Below are positions 1 through 8,420 of a stretch of 39,500 bases of DNA, one piece after another. The stretch comes from Betaproteobacteria bacterium (lineage in GTDB: Bacteria; Pseudomonadota; Gammaproteobacteria; Burkholderiales; SG8-39), in NCBI GenBank assembly GCA_009693235.1, contig SHXR01000042.1:1-39500 (forward strand). Reading direction: 5' to 3'. The notes below the pieces were generated by a model. The model had not been told where the DNA came from. It saw only the letters and a program-made list of their open reading frames with translations, and did not search any database. The first letter of the stretch is position 1; each line of letters opens with the position of its first letter. The translations under genes and the position numbers were made by a program.

Positions 1-14
1 CGTCCAGCGTGAGC

Positions 15-40
15 GAAATGCGGGGCATGGCCCCGCTTTC
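15..40 (+). terminator. GC-rich hairpin near left edge, terminator-like
   Basis: A perfect 7-bp inverted repeat (GCGGGGC at 20-26, GCCCCGC at 30-36) with a 3-base ATG loop, extended by GAAA/TTTC around one unpaired base, is followed by a short T-rich stretch on the plus strand. It resembles an intrinsic terminator. However, the minus strand is open from about 100 leftwards past the window edge and reads like protein there, so the hairpin may lie inside a gene and be chance. Confidence 0.25.
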
Positions 41-125
41 TGTCGCAAAACGCCCCGCAAGTTCGATGAATATTTCATTCGCTTCGCAAATTCGACAAAA
101 TCACACTCAGGGATCCCTCGTGCGG

Positions 126-518
126 CTACTTGATCGGTGTTTTCTTAACGGCGAACAAGGCCTCCCACTGGGCGGGGTCCGCTTCCGCTACCGGCGCGAC
201 ATATCGCACGGCCGCATTGTTCACGAGCACGTTGAGTCCGCTAAAAAGCGAGCAAGCTCTTGCGACCGCATTTGCGGCTTCGGCCGGTATGGTGATGTCG
301 GCGACCTGCGCCGCGACATTGGCCTCACCCCAGCGCGCACCAATCGCCGCGACGGCGTCGGCAAGCAAGGTGACATCGCGATCGACCAACAGCACCTTCG
401 CTCCCTCGGCGCAAAATAGCTCTGCGGTTGCCGCACCGATCCCACCGGCGGCGCCGGTAATCAGTGCGCGCTTGCCGGCTAAGCGCGCTCGGGACGGATC
501 GAATGACATCGTGTTCAT
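126..518 (-). pseudogene. N-terminal fragment of a short-chain dehydrogenase/reductase
   Basis: This 130-residue frame holds the N-terminal half of a classical SDR. The nucleotide-binding motif TGAAGGIG is at residues 21-28, an acidic residue (VDRD) follows beta-2, and NNAA is at 100-103. SDRs normally run to about 250 residues and carry a Ser-Tyr-Lys active site. Here the family pattern stops after Val124 (near base 147), six unrelated residues follow, and then a stop, so the catalytic half is absent. The start at 518 lies 5 bases after the stop of the upstream FAD monooxygenase, so the two were one operon. The downstream 125 bases do not restore the family in any frame, which points to a deletion or rearrangement junction rather than a simple frameshift. 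It is almost surely non-functional as a dehydrogenase. Confidence 0.75.
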
Positions 519-522
519 CGAG

Positions 523-1650
523 TCATGACGCCAATGGTGTGTGCCAGGCATCGTAGCCGTATAGCCAATCGCCGTTATTTCCTTCGCGTAACCAGTTGTT
601 CGCACGCGAGCCAAGTTGCACGCGGCTGCTGCGGTCTAGGCGCGTGAGCCCGTAACGTCGCAGTGCATCGGCGACACCCGCGCGATCGACGCCGGCAAGA
701 TGGCGCGCCAGGACGATCGCGTCTTCGATCGCCATTGCCGAGCCCTGCGCCATGAAGGGAAGCATCGGATGGCACGCATCACCGAGCAACGTAACACGGC
801 CACGTGACCAGGCCCGGAGCGGATCGCGATCGTAGAGCGCCTGCTTCAACACTTCGTCCACGGCGTCGAGCAGCTTGCGCACATCGATGTGAAACGCCGC
901 GTAGAGCCGGCGCAACTCCTCGACATTGCCGGGCACGGTCCACGACTCATCGCGCCAATCCGTTTGCGGTGCGGTCGCAAAGACGAAGATCACCTTGCCG
1001 CTTGAAATCGGGAACTGCACGAGCATCTCCGCCGGCCCCGGTCCCCACCATTTCGTGAACGCGTCGATATGCGGCAAATTGGCGACCCGCTCGATCGGCA
1101 CCACCGAGCGAAAGCACACATTGCCGGTGAAACGCGGATGGTCGGGCCCGAATAGATGCGCACGCACAACCGAATGGATGCCATCGGCGCCGATCAGCAC
1201 ATCGATTTGGTCGGTGCTGCCGTCGGCAAAGCGAAGCGCAAGGTCTCGTTCATCATTGATTGTCACCAGCCGTTTGCCAAGCTGCGCCACGTTCGGGGGG
1301 AGCGCCGCCTCGAGCGCCGCGAGCAGATCCGCGCGATGCATCGTGTACTGCGATGCGCCGTAGCGCTCTTCGGCCGCACGGCGCATTTCAATGCGGGAGG
1401 TCACTTCGCCGGTATCCCACGTGCGGCTCAGGCGGTGCGTCGGAAACGCCGCCGTTGCACGAAGCGCGGGCCCAAGGCCGAGGCCTTCGAGCGCAATTGC
1501 TGCATTGGGGGTCAGATTGATGTCCGCACCGACCCGCGAGAATTGTCGCGCCTGTTCGTAGACCACCACCTCTTGCCCGATCTTGCGTAAGGCGATCGCG
1601 GCGGTGAGTCCGCCGATGCCACCGCCAACAATACCGACGCGCAGGGTCAT
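523..1650 (-). CDS. FAD-dependent aromatic monooxygenase (salicylate / 6-hydroxynicotinate hydroxylase type)
   Basis: A 375-residue class A flavoprotein hydroxylase, which would use NAD(P)H and O2 to hydroxylate an aromatic acid in the cytosol. The FAD dinucleotide motif GGGIGG is at residues 9-14, the DG motif reads LIGADGIHS near the middle, and the GD motif is LLGDACHPM, followed by QGSAMAIEDA. The C-terminus (WLYGYDAWHTPLA) and the KWWGPG stretch resemble 6-hydroxynicotinate 3-monooxygenase (NicC) more than phenol hydroxylases, and the length fits. The start was set at the ATG at 1650, just before the dinucleotide motif. A longer upstream reading only overlaps the preceding gene. It sits 11 bases after the Rieske fragment and before the SDR fragment. 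The true substrate is not known. Confidence 0.85.
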   Translation of the reverse strand: MTLRVGIVGGGIGGLTAAIALRKIGQEVVVYEQARQFSRVGADINLTPNAAIALEGLGLGPALRATAAFPTHRLSRTWDTGEVTSRIEMRRAAEERYGASQYTMHRADLLAALEAALPPNVAQLGKRLVTINDERDLALRFADGSTDQIDVLIGADGIHSVVRAHLFGPDHPRFTGNVCFRSVVPIERVANLPHIDAFTKWWGPGPAEMLVQFPISSGKVIFVFATAPQTDWRDESWTVPGNVEELRRLYAAFHIDVRKLLDAVDEVLKQALYDRDPLRAWSRGRVTLLGDACHPMLPFMAQGSAMAIEDAIVLARHLAGVDRAGVADALRRYGLTRLDRSSRVQLGSRANNWLREGNNGDWLYGYDAWHTPLAS

Positions 1651-1661
1651 GGCGCCGTTCT

Positions 1662-2255
1662 TCAAAATGGGAACACGAAAGCTTCCGAGCCGGGCATCGG
1701 CCGTTCGCCTCTCCGTTTCGCAAGAAAGGCATCGGCCATCATGCGCCGCACCGCAAGCACGTCTTGGTCGGCGCTGAAAAGATATTCCTCGGCGCGCGAC
1801 TCGGTGAGATCGGCAAGGCTCTCGACGATGATCTGGTCTTCGGTCAGCACCTGGCGCTGACGAGGTCCGACGACTTCGTTCCAAAGCTTGGTGCAGCGTT
1901 CGCGCTCGGCATCGGTGGTTGCGCGCATGACGACCCAGCGGCTCGATTGGGTATGCGTCGCGTCGATGGCGAATTGATAGACGCGAGCGACGAACGACGG
2001 CAGGTGCGGTGCGGGCGCGATCGGAATCGTGAAGAGGCAAGGCAAGGTCCAGCGATCTCCACGCCATCCTTCCATGAAGTGTCCATGGACGATGTGATGA
2101 CCGGCTGGATCGAGTGCAATGCCACGCAAGCCCTGCGGTGTATTGACGATCCGCATGCGACGATCTTCCAGTGGCGCGACTGGGCGCGCCGCTTGGCCTG
2201 CTGATCCGCGCGCGACCGGCCGCCGGAAATATTCGATCGCAATGTGACGCTCCAT
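1662..2255 (-). pseudogene. C-terminal remnant of a probable Rieske ring-hydroxylating oxygenase alpha subunit
   Basis: The 197-residue reading from the ATG at 2255 resembles the C-terminal catalytic part of phthalate/vanillate-type Rieske oxygenases. A stretch NTPQGLRGIAL is followed by a beta-rich region, and near the end come EDQ, DLTESRAEEYLFSADQDVL and an RRMM helix, matching the usual 'QD..., dR..E.L..SD, RR' pattern. The Rieske centre (CxH...CxxH) and the two iron-ligand histidines are absent. Only about 90 bases separate it from the alcohol dehydrogenase, so they cannot be restored locally. No ribosome binding site is seen before 2255. Family assignment is by pattern only. A small independent protein is the alternative. 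Confidence 0.5.
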
Positions 2256-2343
2256 AGCGGCCCGACGCAGCAAAGCTACGTCTTGCTGCCGATCATTCCT
2301 TAACGAAGAAGCTGTTGTCCCGATCGGCTGAGCGACATGCCTT

Positions 2344-3459
2344 TCAACGCCCGGGATGAATTGAAATCGAGATCGCTTCCTGGCCGGGATGTTCGCCCGC
2401 CATGATCTCGATTGCGGTGGCGACTTTCGAGAGCGGAAATTCGTGGGTGTGCATCGGGGCGAGTTTCTTGTAGTTGCGGGATAAGAGTTCGATGGCTTGT
2501 GCGTAGGCATCGATCCCCTGTGTCCACAGGCCCTTGATCGACACTTCACGGAACACAAGTGTATCGGTATCGATCTCGACTTTCTTCGTGCCGCCTTTGA
2601 TGCCCGCGAGCACCACCTGACCGCCGTTGCGTACTGAATTGATTGCATCGATGACGGGTTGCGTGGCGCCGGGCGTGACATCGAGTGCGACATCGGCGCC
2701 GCGACCGCCGGTGATAGTCATCACGCGTTCGACGACATTCTCGCGATCGGCGACGATCGTGTGATGCGCACCGAACGCGCGCGCGAGATCGAGTTTGCGC
2801 CGGTCTCGTTCCAGCCCGGTCACGATGATCTGCTTGACGCCCGCATTCGCGCAAGCGATGACGGCGCCGAGCCCACGCTGGCCGGGGCCGAGAATCAGCA
2901 CCGTGTCCCCAAACGTGGTTTTCGGTACGTGGAGGGACCAGCGGATGCCGGCGGCGATCGCCTGATACATCGTCGAGAGTTCGAGCGGCAATTCGGGCGG
3001 CAGCTTGTGCAGAATCGTCCGCGCATGCAGATGGATGTACTCGCTGTAGCCGCCCCACAGACCGTGTCCATAGCTCATCGGGATGTAGCCATAGGAGGGC
3101 GGCTGCTTGATCGGCAATAGTGAACGACACAGATGGTAGCTGCCTTGCAGGCAGCGCGGGCACCTACCGCAGGTGAGATGTGGTTCGAGCGCGACTCGAT
3201 CGCCCACCTTCACGCCCCAGGATTTCGCTGCGTCGGCGCCGATTTCCGCGATCACCCCGACCGCTTCATGACCGGGGATCAACGGGTACTCGACCAACCT
3301 CTTCTGCACGAAGTGTCCCTTGTACTGCTCGACATCGCTCCCGCAAAGGCCATTAGCCTCGACCTTGAGCAGCGCCTGATCGACGCCGACTTTGGGGATC
3401 TCGCGTTCCTGTTCCTCAAGCCTGCGATCGGCCACCTGCACCATCACTCTTGCTTTCAT
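2344..3459 (-). CDS. Zinc-dependent medium-chain alcohol/polyol dehydrogenase
   Basis: A 371-residue MDR-family dehydrogenase that would oxidise a secondary alcohol or diol with NAD(P)+. The catalytic-zinc residues are Cys39 (LCGSD) and His64-Glu65 (PGHEAVG). The structural zinc lobe is Cys97, Cys100, Cys103 and Cys111 with the canonical C-x2-C-x2-C-x7-C spacing. The Rossmann segment reads LILGPGQRGLG. It resembles threonine, sorbitol and butanediol dehydrogenases, and the substrate cannot be told. The start at 3459 is supported by a GAGGAG site about 9 bases upstream. It is the first gene of the minus-strand aromatic operon and is divergent from the SDR at 3589. It appears intact. Confidence 0.9.
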   Translation of the reverse strand: MKARVMVQVADRRLEEQEREIPKVGVDQALLKVEANGLCGSDVEQYKGHFVQKRLVEYPLIPGHEAVGVIAEIGADAAKSWGVKVGDRVALEPHLTCGRCPRCLQGSYHLCRSLLPIKQPPSYGYIPMSYGHGLWGGYSEYIHLHARTILHKLPPELPLELSTMYQAIAAGIRWSLHVPKTTFGDTVLILGPGQRGLGAVIACANAGVKQIIVTGLERDRRKLDLARAFGAHHTIVADRENVVERVMTITGGRGADVALDVTPGATQPVIDAINSVRNGGQVVLAGIKGGTKKVEIDTDTLVFREVSIKGLWTQGIDAYAQAIELLSRNYKKLAPMHTHEFPLSKVATAIEIMAGEHPGQEAISISIHPGR

Positions 3460-3477
3460 CGCGACGCTCCTCGCCTA

Positions 3478-3509
3478 AGTCGTGCACGTATTGGAAAAGT
3501 ACCACGACT
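3478..3509. promoter_or_regulatory. Inverted repeat in the divergent promoter region
   Basis: The 129-base space between the two divergent dehydrogenase genes contains AGTCGTG (3478-3484) and its exact reverse complement CACGACT (3503-3509), 18 bases apart. The position and the symmetry suggest an operator serving both genes. No regulator gene is adjacent. Confidence 0.35.
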
Positions 3510-3588
3510 GCCGCTCCATGGTCGGCGACAGCAAGCGGTGCGATACTAGTCAATATTCGCAGCTCGCAACACAAGGAGGGTTGACGCT

Positions 3589-4437
3589 ATGGCTGGAGTT
3601 CTTGATGGACGCATTGCAATCGTGACCGGCAGCGGCCGGGGCCTCGGACGCGCCATGGCGCTTGGTCTTGCGGCATCCGGTGCGCGGGTCGTCGTCACCG
3701 ATGTCGATGGTGATGTCGTCGCCGAATCCGTGGAGATCATTCGCGGACGTTGTGGTCGCGATGCCGCAACAGGATTCACCCAGGACCTCACTGCGCCGGG
3801 TGCGCCCGAGTCATTGGTCGTCCGCACGATCGCAGAGCTGGGCGGGCTGCATATCGTGGTGAACAACGCTGGCATCGGACCGCAGGCGGTCGAACCGGAT
3901 TTCCTCACGAAACCGCCGAAGCTTTGGGAGATGCCGCATGGCATCTGGCAGCAGACCTACGCGGTCAATGCGCACCTACCGTTTTTCATGGCGTGCGCAG
4001 TGATGCCGCGATTCATCAAGCAGGGTTGGGGACGCGTCATCAATGTCACGACCAGCCTTGACACGATGCTGCGCGCAGGCTGCGGTGCCTATGGTTCATC
4101 GAAAGCGGCGAACGAAGCCCACACGTCGATCCTTTCGCAGGACGTCGCCGGAACCGGCGTTACCGTGAATGTGCTGGTGCCAGGTGGCCCGGCGAATACG
4201 CGCATGATTCCGGCCGCGGCACCCATCAAGCGCGAGGACCTTATTCAGCCGGACGTGATGGTCGTGCCACTCGTTTGGTTGGCGTCGGATGCGGCCTCCA
4301 GCGTGAACGGGCGCCGGTTCATCGGGGCGAATTGGGATACGAAGATCCCGCCGCGCGAAGCCGCTGAAGCCGCGGGCGCACCGATTGCGTGGCCGCAACT
4401 CGCGGGCTCAATTTGGCCGGGTGGTAATCGCCAGTAG
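3589..4437 (+). CDS. SDR family oxidoreductase
   Basis: A complete 282-residue short-chain dehydrogenase. TGSGRGLG (residues 13-20) binds the cofactor. The sequence VTDVD after beta-2 puts Asp where NAD(H)-preferring members have it. NNAG is at 92-95, and the catalytic triad is Ser156, Tyr168 and Lys172 in the usual YxxxK arrangement. The start is set by a good AAGGAGGG site 9 bases upstream. It is transcribed away from the alcohol dehydrogenase and converges on the GMC oxidoreductase, whose stop lies 18 bases further on. The C-terminal 30 residues after the GRRFIGANWD segment extend beyond the core fold. Substrate unknown; a role in oxidising a hydroxy-acid or alcohol intermediate is inferred from context. 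Confidence 0.88.
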   Translation: MAGVLDGRIAIVTGSGRGLGRAMALGLAASGARVVVTDVDGDVVAESVEIIRGRCGRDAATGFTQDLTAPGAPESLVVRTIAELGGLHIVVNNAGIGPQAVEPDFLTKPPKLWEMPHGIWQQTYAVNAHLPFFMACAVMPRFIKQGWGRVINVTTSLDTMLRAGCGAYGSSKAANEAHTSILSQDVAGTGVTVNVLVPGGPANTRMIPAAAPIKREDLIQPDVMVVPLVWLASDAASSVNGRRFIGANWDTKIPPREAAEAAGAPIAWPQLAGSIWPGGNRQ

Positions 4438-4455
4438 GCAAGCAGTTCGTTTGAC

Positions 4456-6093
4456 TCAAAGAGTCGCTGGCGCCAACGGCTTTCGACCGCGAATGAGATC
4501 GGCCGCACGTTCGGCGACCATGATGACCGGCGCGTTGATGTTGCCGCCCGGCATATCAGGCAAGACGGAGGCGTCAATCACGCGCAAGCCCTCGACGCCC
4601 CGCACGCGAAGCTCGTTGTCGACGACTGCCATCGCATCCGTCGCCACGCCCATCTTGCACGTTCCGAGCGGATGGTGGACGGTCCATGCCGTGCGGCGCA
4701 TGTAGGCGTCGATGTCGGCGCGCGATTTCACGCCCGCACCCGGATTGATCTCGCGGCCACGGAACGGGTCGAGCGCCTTCTGATGTGCGACCTCGCGCAC
4801 CATGTCGAAGCCGGTGCGAAAGGTATTCCAGTCTTCTTCGGTCGAGAGAAAATTCTGCCGGATTGCGACATGCGTACGTGGATCGGCTGAACGCAATCGA
4901 ACGTCGCCCCGGCTGGTCGGATGCAGCACCACCGGCCGGCACATGAACGCATCCTTCGGCCGCTTGCGAATGCCTGGAAACCACGGCTGCGACTCAGGCG
5001 GCACGAAGCGTGTGAGGAATTGGATATCGGGCTGTACGAGATCTGGGCGGCTCTTGAGATGCGCAACGATCGGTCCTGGCATCTCCGTTGCGAACCCAGT
5101 CCCGAAAAAATAGGCTTGCGCCATGGCGAGCGCAATGCGGTCGTAGCGAAGTAGTCCAACGAATGGACCATCGCTTGTCCGTTCGAATTCGATGCCGCAC
5201 GAGATATGGTCCTGCAGATTCTTGCCCACGCCGGGGAGCGGCACTTTGCAGGCAATTTCGTGCTGCGATAGTTCCGCAGGATCGCCGATGCCAGAGAGCA
5301 TAAGAAGCTGCGGTGAATTGATGACCCCACCCGATACGATCACCGATCGGGTCGCATTGACTGTTTGGACTGCACTGTTGCGTGCCACTTCAACACCCGT
5401 GGTCCGCCCGCCCTCGATCACGAGCTTCAGCGCGAAGGTCTTCTTCCAAAGCGTGAGATTGGTGCGCTTGAGTGCAGGATACAAATAGGCCATCGCGGTA
5501 TTGCAGCGACGACCGCGCCGGATCGTCGACTGGAACATGCTGAACCCTTCGGGGTGCTCGCCGTTGTGATCCTCGGTAAACGGATGGCCCGCCGTCTTGC
5601 CGGCATCGAACCATGCCTTGACGAGCGGATCGGGATACTTGTTGCGGACCGTCGTGAGCGGACCACCACTACCGCGCCACGGATTTCCACCGCCTTCCCA
5701 GTCCTCGGTCTTCTTGAAGTAGGGCAGGGCCTCCGCATACGACCAACCGGTGAGGCCGCTCGCAGCCCAACGATCGTAATCGGCCGGATGCGCACGAAAG
5801 TAACCCATCGCATTGATCGACGAGCAACCGCCGATCACCTTGCCGCGGGCACACTCGACCTTGCGGTTGTTAAGATGCGGCTCGGGTTCGGTGAAGTATC
5901 CCCAGTCATGCAGGCGCTCGAACAGGATCTTGCCCCAGCCTAGCGGCACCTGGATGATCGGATCCCAATCGGAGCCGCCCGCTTCGATCACGAGGACGCG
6001 CACATCGGCGTCTTCCGTTAATCGATTGGCGAGCGTGCAACCCGCTGAACCGGCGCCGATGATGACGTAATCGAACGATGCATGCGTTGTCAT
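4456..6093 (-). CDS. GMC family FAD-dependent alcohol (choline-type) dehydrogenase
   Basis: A 545-residue glucose-methanol-choline oxidoreductase, which would oxidise an alcohol to an aldehyde with FAD. The N-terminal ADP-binding motif IIGAGSAGC and the acidic end LVIEAGG are followed by GGCSSINAM, the GMC signature 1 region. SGGVINSPQLLMLSGIG is signature 2. The active-site His pair is at about 473-474 (VHHPLGTCKMG) and Asn520 lies in GGNINAP. No signal peptide is seen, so it is probably cytosolic. The start lies 18 bases after the stop of the TRAP receptor, making it the last gene of that operon. The likely substrate is therefore something the transporter imports, or a product of it (inference). 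No strong ribosome binding site precedes the ATG. Confidence 0.9.
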   Translation of the reverse strand: MTTHASFDYVIIGAGSAGCTLANRLTEDADVRVLVIEAGGSDWDPIIQVPLGWGKILFERLHDWGYFTEPEPHLNNRKVECARGKVIGGCSSINAMGYFRAHPADYDRWAASGLTGWSYAEALPYFKKTEDWEGGGNPWRGSGGPLTTVRNKYPDPLVKAWFDAGKTAGHPFTEDHNGEHPEGFSMFQSTIRRGRRCNTAMAYLYPALKRTNLTLWKKTFALKLVIEGGRTTGVEVARNSAVQTVNATRSVIVSGGVINSPQLLMLSGIGDPAELSQHEIACKVPLPGVGKNLQDHISCGIEFERTSDGPFVGLLRYDRIALAMAQAYFFGTGFATEMPGPIVAHLKSRPDLVQPDIQFLTRFVPPESQPWFPGIRKRPKDAFMCRPVVLHPTSRGDVRLRSADPRTHVAIRQNFLSTEEDWNTFRTGFDMVREVAHQKALDPFRGREINPGAGVKSRADIDAYMRRTAWTVHHPLGTCKMGVATDAMAVVDNELRVRGVEGLRVIDASVLPDMPGGNINAPVIMVAERAADLIRGRKPLAPATL

Positions 6094-6111
6094 GGCGAGC
6101 GACCGCGAAAG

Positions 6112-7119
6112 CTATTTTTTCGGTGGTTCGGTGGATGCCCGTGCGAGCACCTTGAGGAGCAGCGCGTACATGTCCTTGGTGGCCGGGTCATTGGCCAGAA
6201 ACTCATCACCGAGCGGTGCGAGCCGCCGCGTCACTTCCGCTTGGTCCTTCGCAGAAAGACGGATCACCTCACCGCCGTTGTCTTTCCATGTTTTCTCGGC
6301 GCGCTCGGCATGGCTCACAGCGGTGTGGCCTGTCCACGTCTCGAGGCCATGTGCGGTCTTGGCGACGGCGTCCTGCAGATTCTTTGGCAGCTTCGCAAGC
6401 CAGATCTTGCTCACCCAGATGCCGCTTGGAATCATGCCATCGTCCATCAGCGTAACCGGTTTGGTGACGGTAAAGAATTTCGAGCCGGTCATCACCGCAA
6501 TGGCCGTGCGACAACCGTCGATGGTGTTTTGCTGTAGGGCGGGCAACACTTCCCCATAAGGCATCGGCACGCCGGTCATGCCAAGCACACTCGCCAGTTT
6601 GCTTTCCATCTTGCTAGCCAGCACGCGGACTTTCAGGCCTTTCATATCATCCAGGGTGCGGATCGGTTTCAACGACGCAATAGACGTTGAACCGTAGGCG
6701 TACAGCATCACACCGACTACGCCACCCTTGTCGCCCAGCTGCAGGAATTTGTCGCGAAACTCCGGATCGGTGAACGCGTTGTTGGCGTGCCAATAGTTCT
6801 TGTAGATGCCGGGTGCATCGGGCACTTCAAAGCCCCGGTTTAATCCCGAGAAGAATCCGGGCGGCGAGATGAATGCGGCCTGCACGCCGAGCTTCACGTT
6901 TTCAACCTGGCGCGGGATCGCACCCAACTGCCCGGCCGGAAAAATTTCGACCTTGATGGCGCCGTTGGTGGCCTTGGCAAGGTCTTCTGCATATTTGATC
7001 GCAAGGTCGTGCTGGATGTCATTCACGCTTGCCAAACCGATGCGCATCGTGTGTTGCGCATGAGCAAACGCGCTCGCAAAACAGAAAACAGTAAACGCTA
7101 AGACTCGAATGATTTGCAT
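6112..7119 (-). CDS. TRAP transporter solute-binding protein (DctP family)
   Basis: A 335-residue periplasmic receptor. Residues 1-21 are a signal peptide ending in AFAHA. The mature part starts with a TRAP-like MRIGLASVNDIQHD and contains IEIFPAGQLG-type sequence (VEIFPAGQLGAI). The segment MKGLKVRVL carries the arginine that in this family usually salt-bridges an organic acid carboxylate. It follows the two TRAP membrane genes by 29 bases, with a GAGGAGG site before the start, and precedes the GMC dehydrogenase. It would bind an organic acid (family knowledge). The C-terminus ends in a lysine- and proline-rich tail. The ligand cannot be deduced. Confidence 0.9.
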   Translation of the reverse strand: MQIIRVLAFTVFCFASAFAHAQHTMRIGLASVNDIQHDLAIKYAEDLAKATNGAIKVEIFPAGQLGAIPRQVENVKLGVQAAFISPPGFFSGLNRGFEVPDAPGIYKNYWHANNAFTDPEFRDKFLQLGDKGGVVGVMLYAYGSTSIASLKPIRTLDDMKGLKVRVLASKMESKLASVLGMTGVPMPYGEVLPALQQNTIDGCRTAIAVMTGSKFFTVTKPVTLMDDGMIPSGIWVSKIWLAKLPKNLQDAVAKTAHGLETWTGHTAVSHAERAEKTWKDNGGEVIRLSAKDQAEVTRRLAPLGDEFLANDPATKDMYALLLKVLARASTEPPKK

Positions 7120-7148
7120 GGTGGTGTCCGTCCTCCTCGTGGTGGTTG

Positions 7149-8420
7149 TTACAGCGCACGGACCAGGACCATCGTGAGGTCAGGCCAGTACGAAATGATG
7201 ACAAGTCCGATGAGATTGATGATGATAAATGGTACGAGTCCGCGATAGAGCGTGCCAAGCGGTACTTTGAACATCGCCTGAGTCACGAAGATGTTCAAGC
7301 CGAACGGTGGTGTGAACATGCCGATCATTAAGTTCACTGTTAGCACGACGCCGAAGTGGACCGGATCGATGCCGGCGGCGACGACAACCGGTTTCAGTAG
7401 CGGCGACAGCACGAGAATCGCCGAAATCGGGTCGAGAAAGCAGCCGATGATGAGCAACAGGATGTTGATTGCCGCCATGACCATCCAAGGAGCCATGTTC
7501 ATCGCTTTTAGCCACTCGACGATCATCTGCGGTACCCCTGCGATGGTGAGCAGTCGCGAGAACAGCATCGCCGCGCCGACAATGACGAGAATCTGCGCTG
7601 TCAGATAGGCCGATTCAACCGTGACTTTCCACAAGCCCCGCGCGTCAAGATCGCGATAGATGAAGAGGGCGACGATGATCGAATAGAGGCAGGAAACACC
7701 CGCGGCTTCGGTCGGCGAAAAAATTCCGGAGTAGATGCCGCCCAGAATGATAAGCGGCATGCCAAGTGCCCAGGAGCCGTGCCGTGTCGTCGTGACGATG
7801 TTTCTGAAAGCGAATGTGCCGCCTTCCTGAATATCGAGACGACGCGCAACGAAATAGACGTAAGCCCCCATCATCGCGGCAATCAGCAGTCCGGGCAGAA
7901 TCCCACCGATGAAAAGGTTGCGGACCGACTCCTCGGCCGCGACACCGTAGAGGATCATGCCGATCGACGGTGGAATGATGCCCGCGATGGCACCCGATGA
8001 GGTGATGAGTCCGCTGGCAAAATATTCGGGATAGCCACGCGCGCGCAGCGACGGATAAATCATGCCGCCAATCGCGGCAACGGTCGCGGGGCTCGATCCT
8101 GAGATGGCACCGAAGATCGTACAGGCACCGACAGTGGTGAGCCCGAGGCTGCCGCGCAGTCCACCGAGAAAGGACAACACCCAATCAACCAGACGCTTCG
8201 AGATGCCGCCTGCGGTCATGATTGCACCGGCCCAGATGAAGAACGGCACCGCAATCAGGTTGTAGTTGTCGACGCTGCCAAAGAGCTCGGTCTGGATCAT
8301 CTCGATCGGCAGATCCATCACCCAGACCAATGTGACCGAACCCGCGGCCATGAGGACGGTGAAGATCGGCATCCCCATCACCAACAGCAGCAAGGGGAGC
8401 AACACCATCGCCCAGATCAT
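7149..8420 (-). CDS. TRAP transporter large permease (DctM family)
   Basis: A 423-residue, highly hydrophobic inner-membrane protein of the usual DctM length, with about a dozen membrane segments. Typical family stretches are seen: TVGACTIFGAISGSSPATVAAIG near residue 100, SGAIAGIIPPSIGMILYGV, PTEAAGVS near 220 and FTPPFGLNIFV near the C-terminus. It forms the sodium-coupled substrate channel and works with the small subunit and the periplasmic receptor. Its start codon overlaps the stop of the small-permease gene by 4 bases, so the two are translationally coupled. Confidence 0.95.
   Translation of the reverse strand: MIWAMVLLPLLLLVMGMPIFTVLMAAGSVTLVWVMDLPIEMIQTELFGSVDNYNLIAVPFFIWAGAIMTAGGISKRLVDWVLSFLGGLRGSLGLTTVGACTIFGAISGSSPATVAAIGGMIYPSLRARGYPEYFASGLITSSGAIAGIIPPSIGMILYGVAAEESVRNLFIGGILPGLLIAAMMGAYVYFVARRLDIQEGGTFAFRNIVTTTRHGSWALGMPLIILGGIYSGIFSPTEAAGVSCLYSIIVALFIYRDLDARGLWKVTVESAYLTAQILVIVGAAMLFSRLLTIAGVPQMIVEWLKAMNMAPWMVMAAINILLLIIGCFLDPISAILVLSPLLKPVVVAAGIDPVHFGVVLTVNLMIGMFTPPFGLNIFVTQAMFKVPLGTLYRGLVPFIIINLIGLVIISYWPDLTMVLVRAL

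Noticed and set aside
2256..2693. N-terminal extension of the Rieske-like frame into the alcohol dehydrogenase gene
   Set aside because: The extra residues are serine/arginine-rich and overlap a well-supported dehydrogenase in another frame, so they are not part of the protein.
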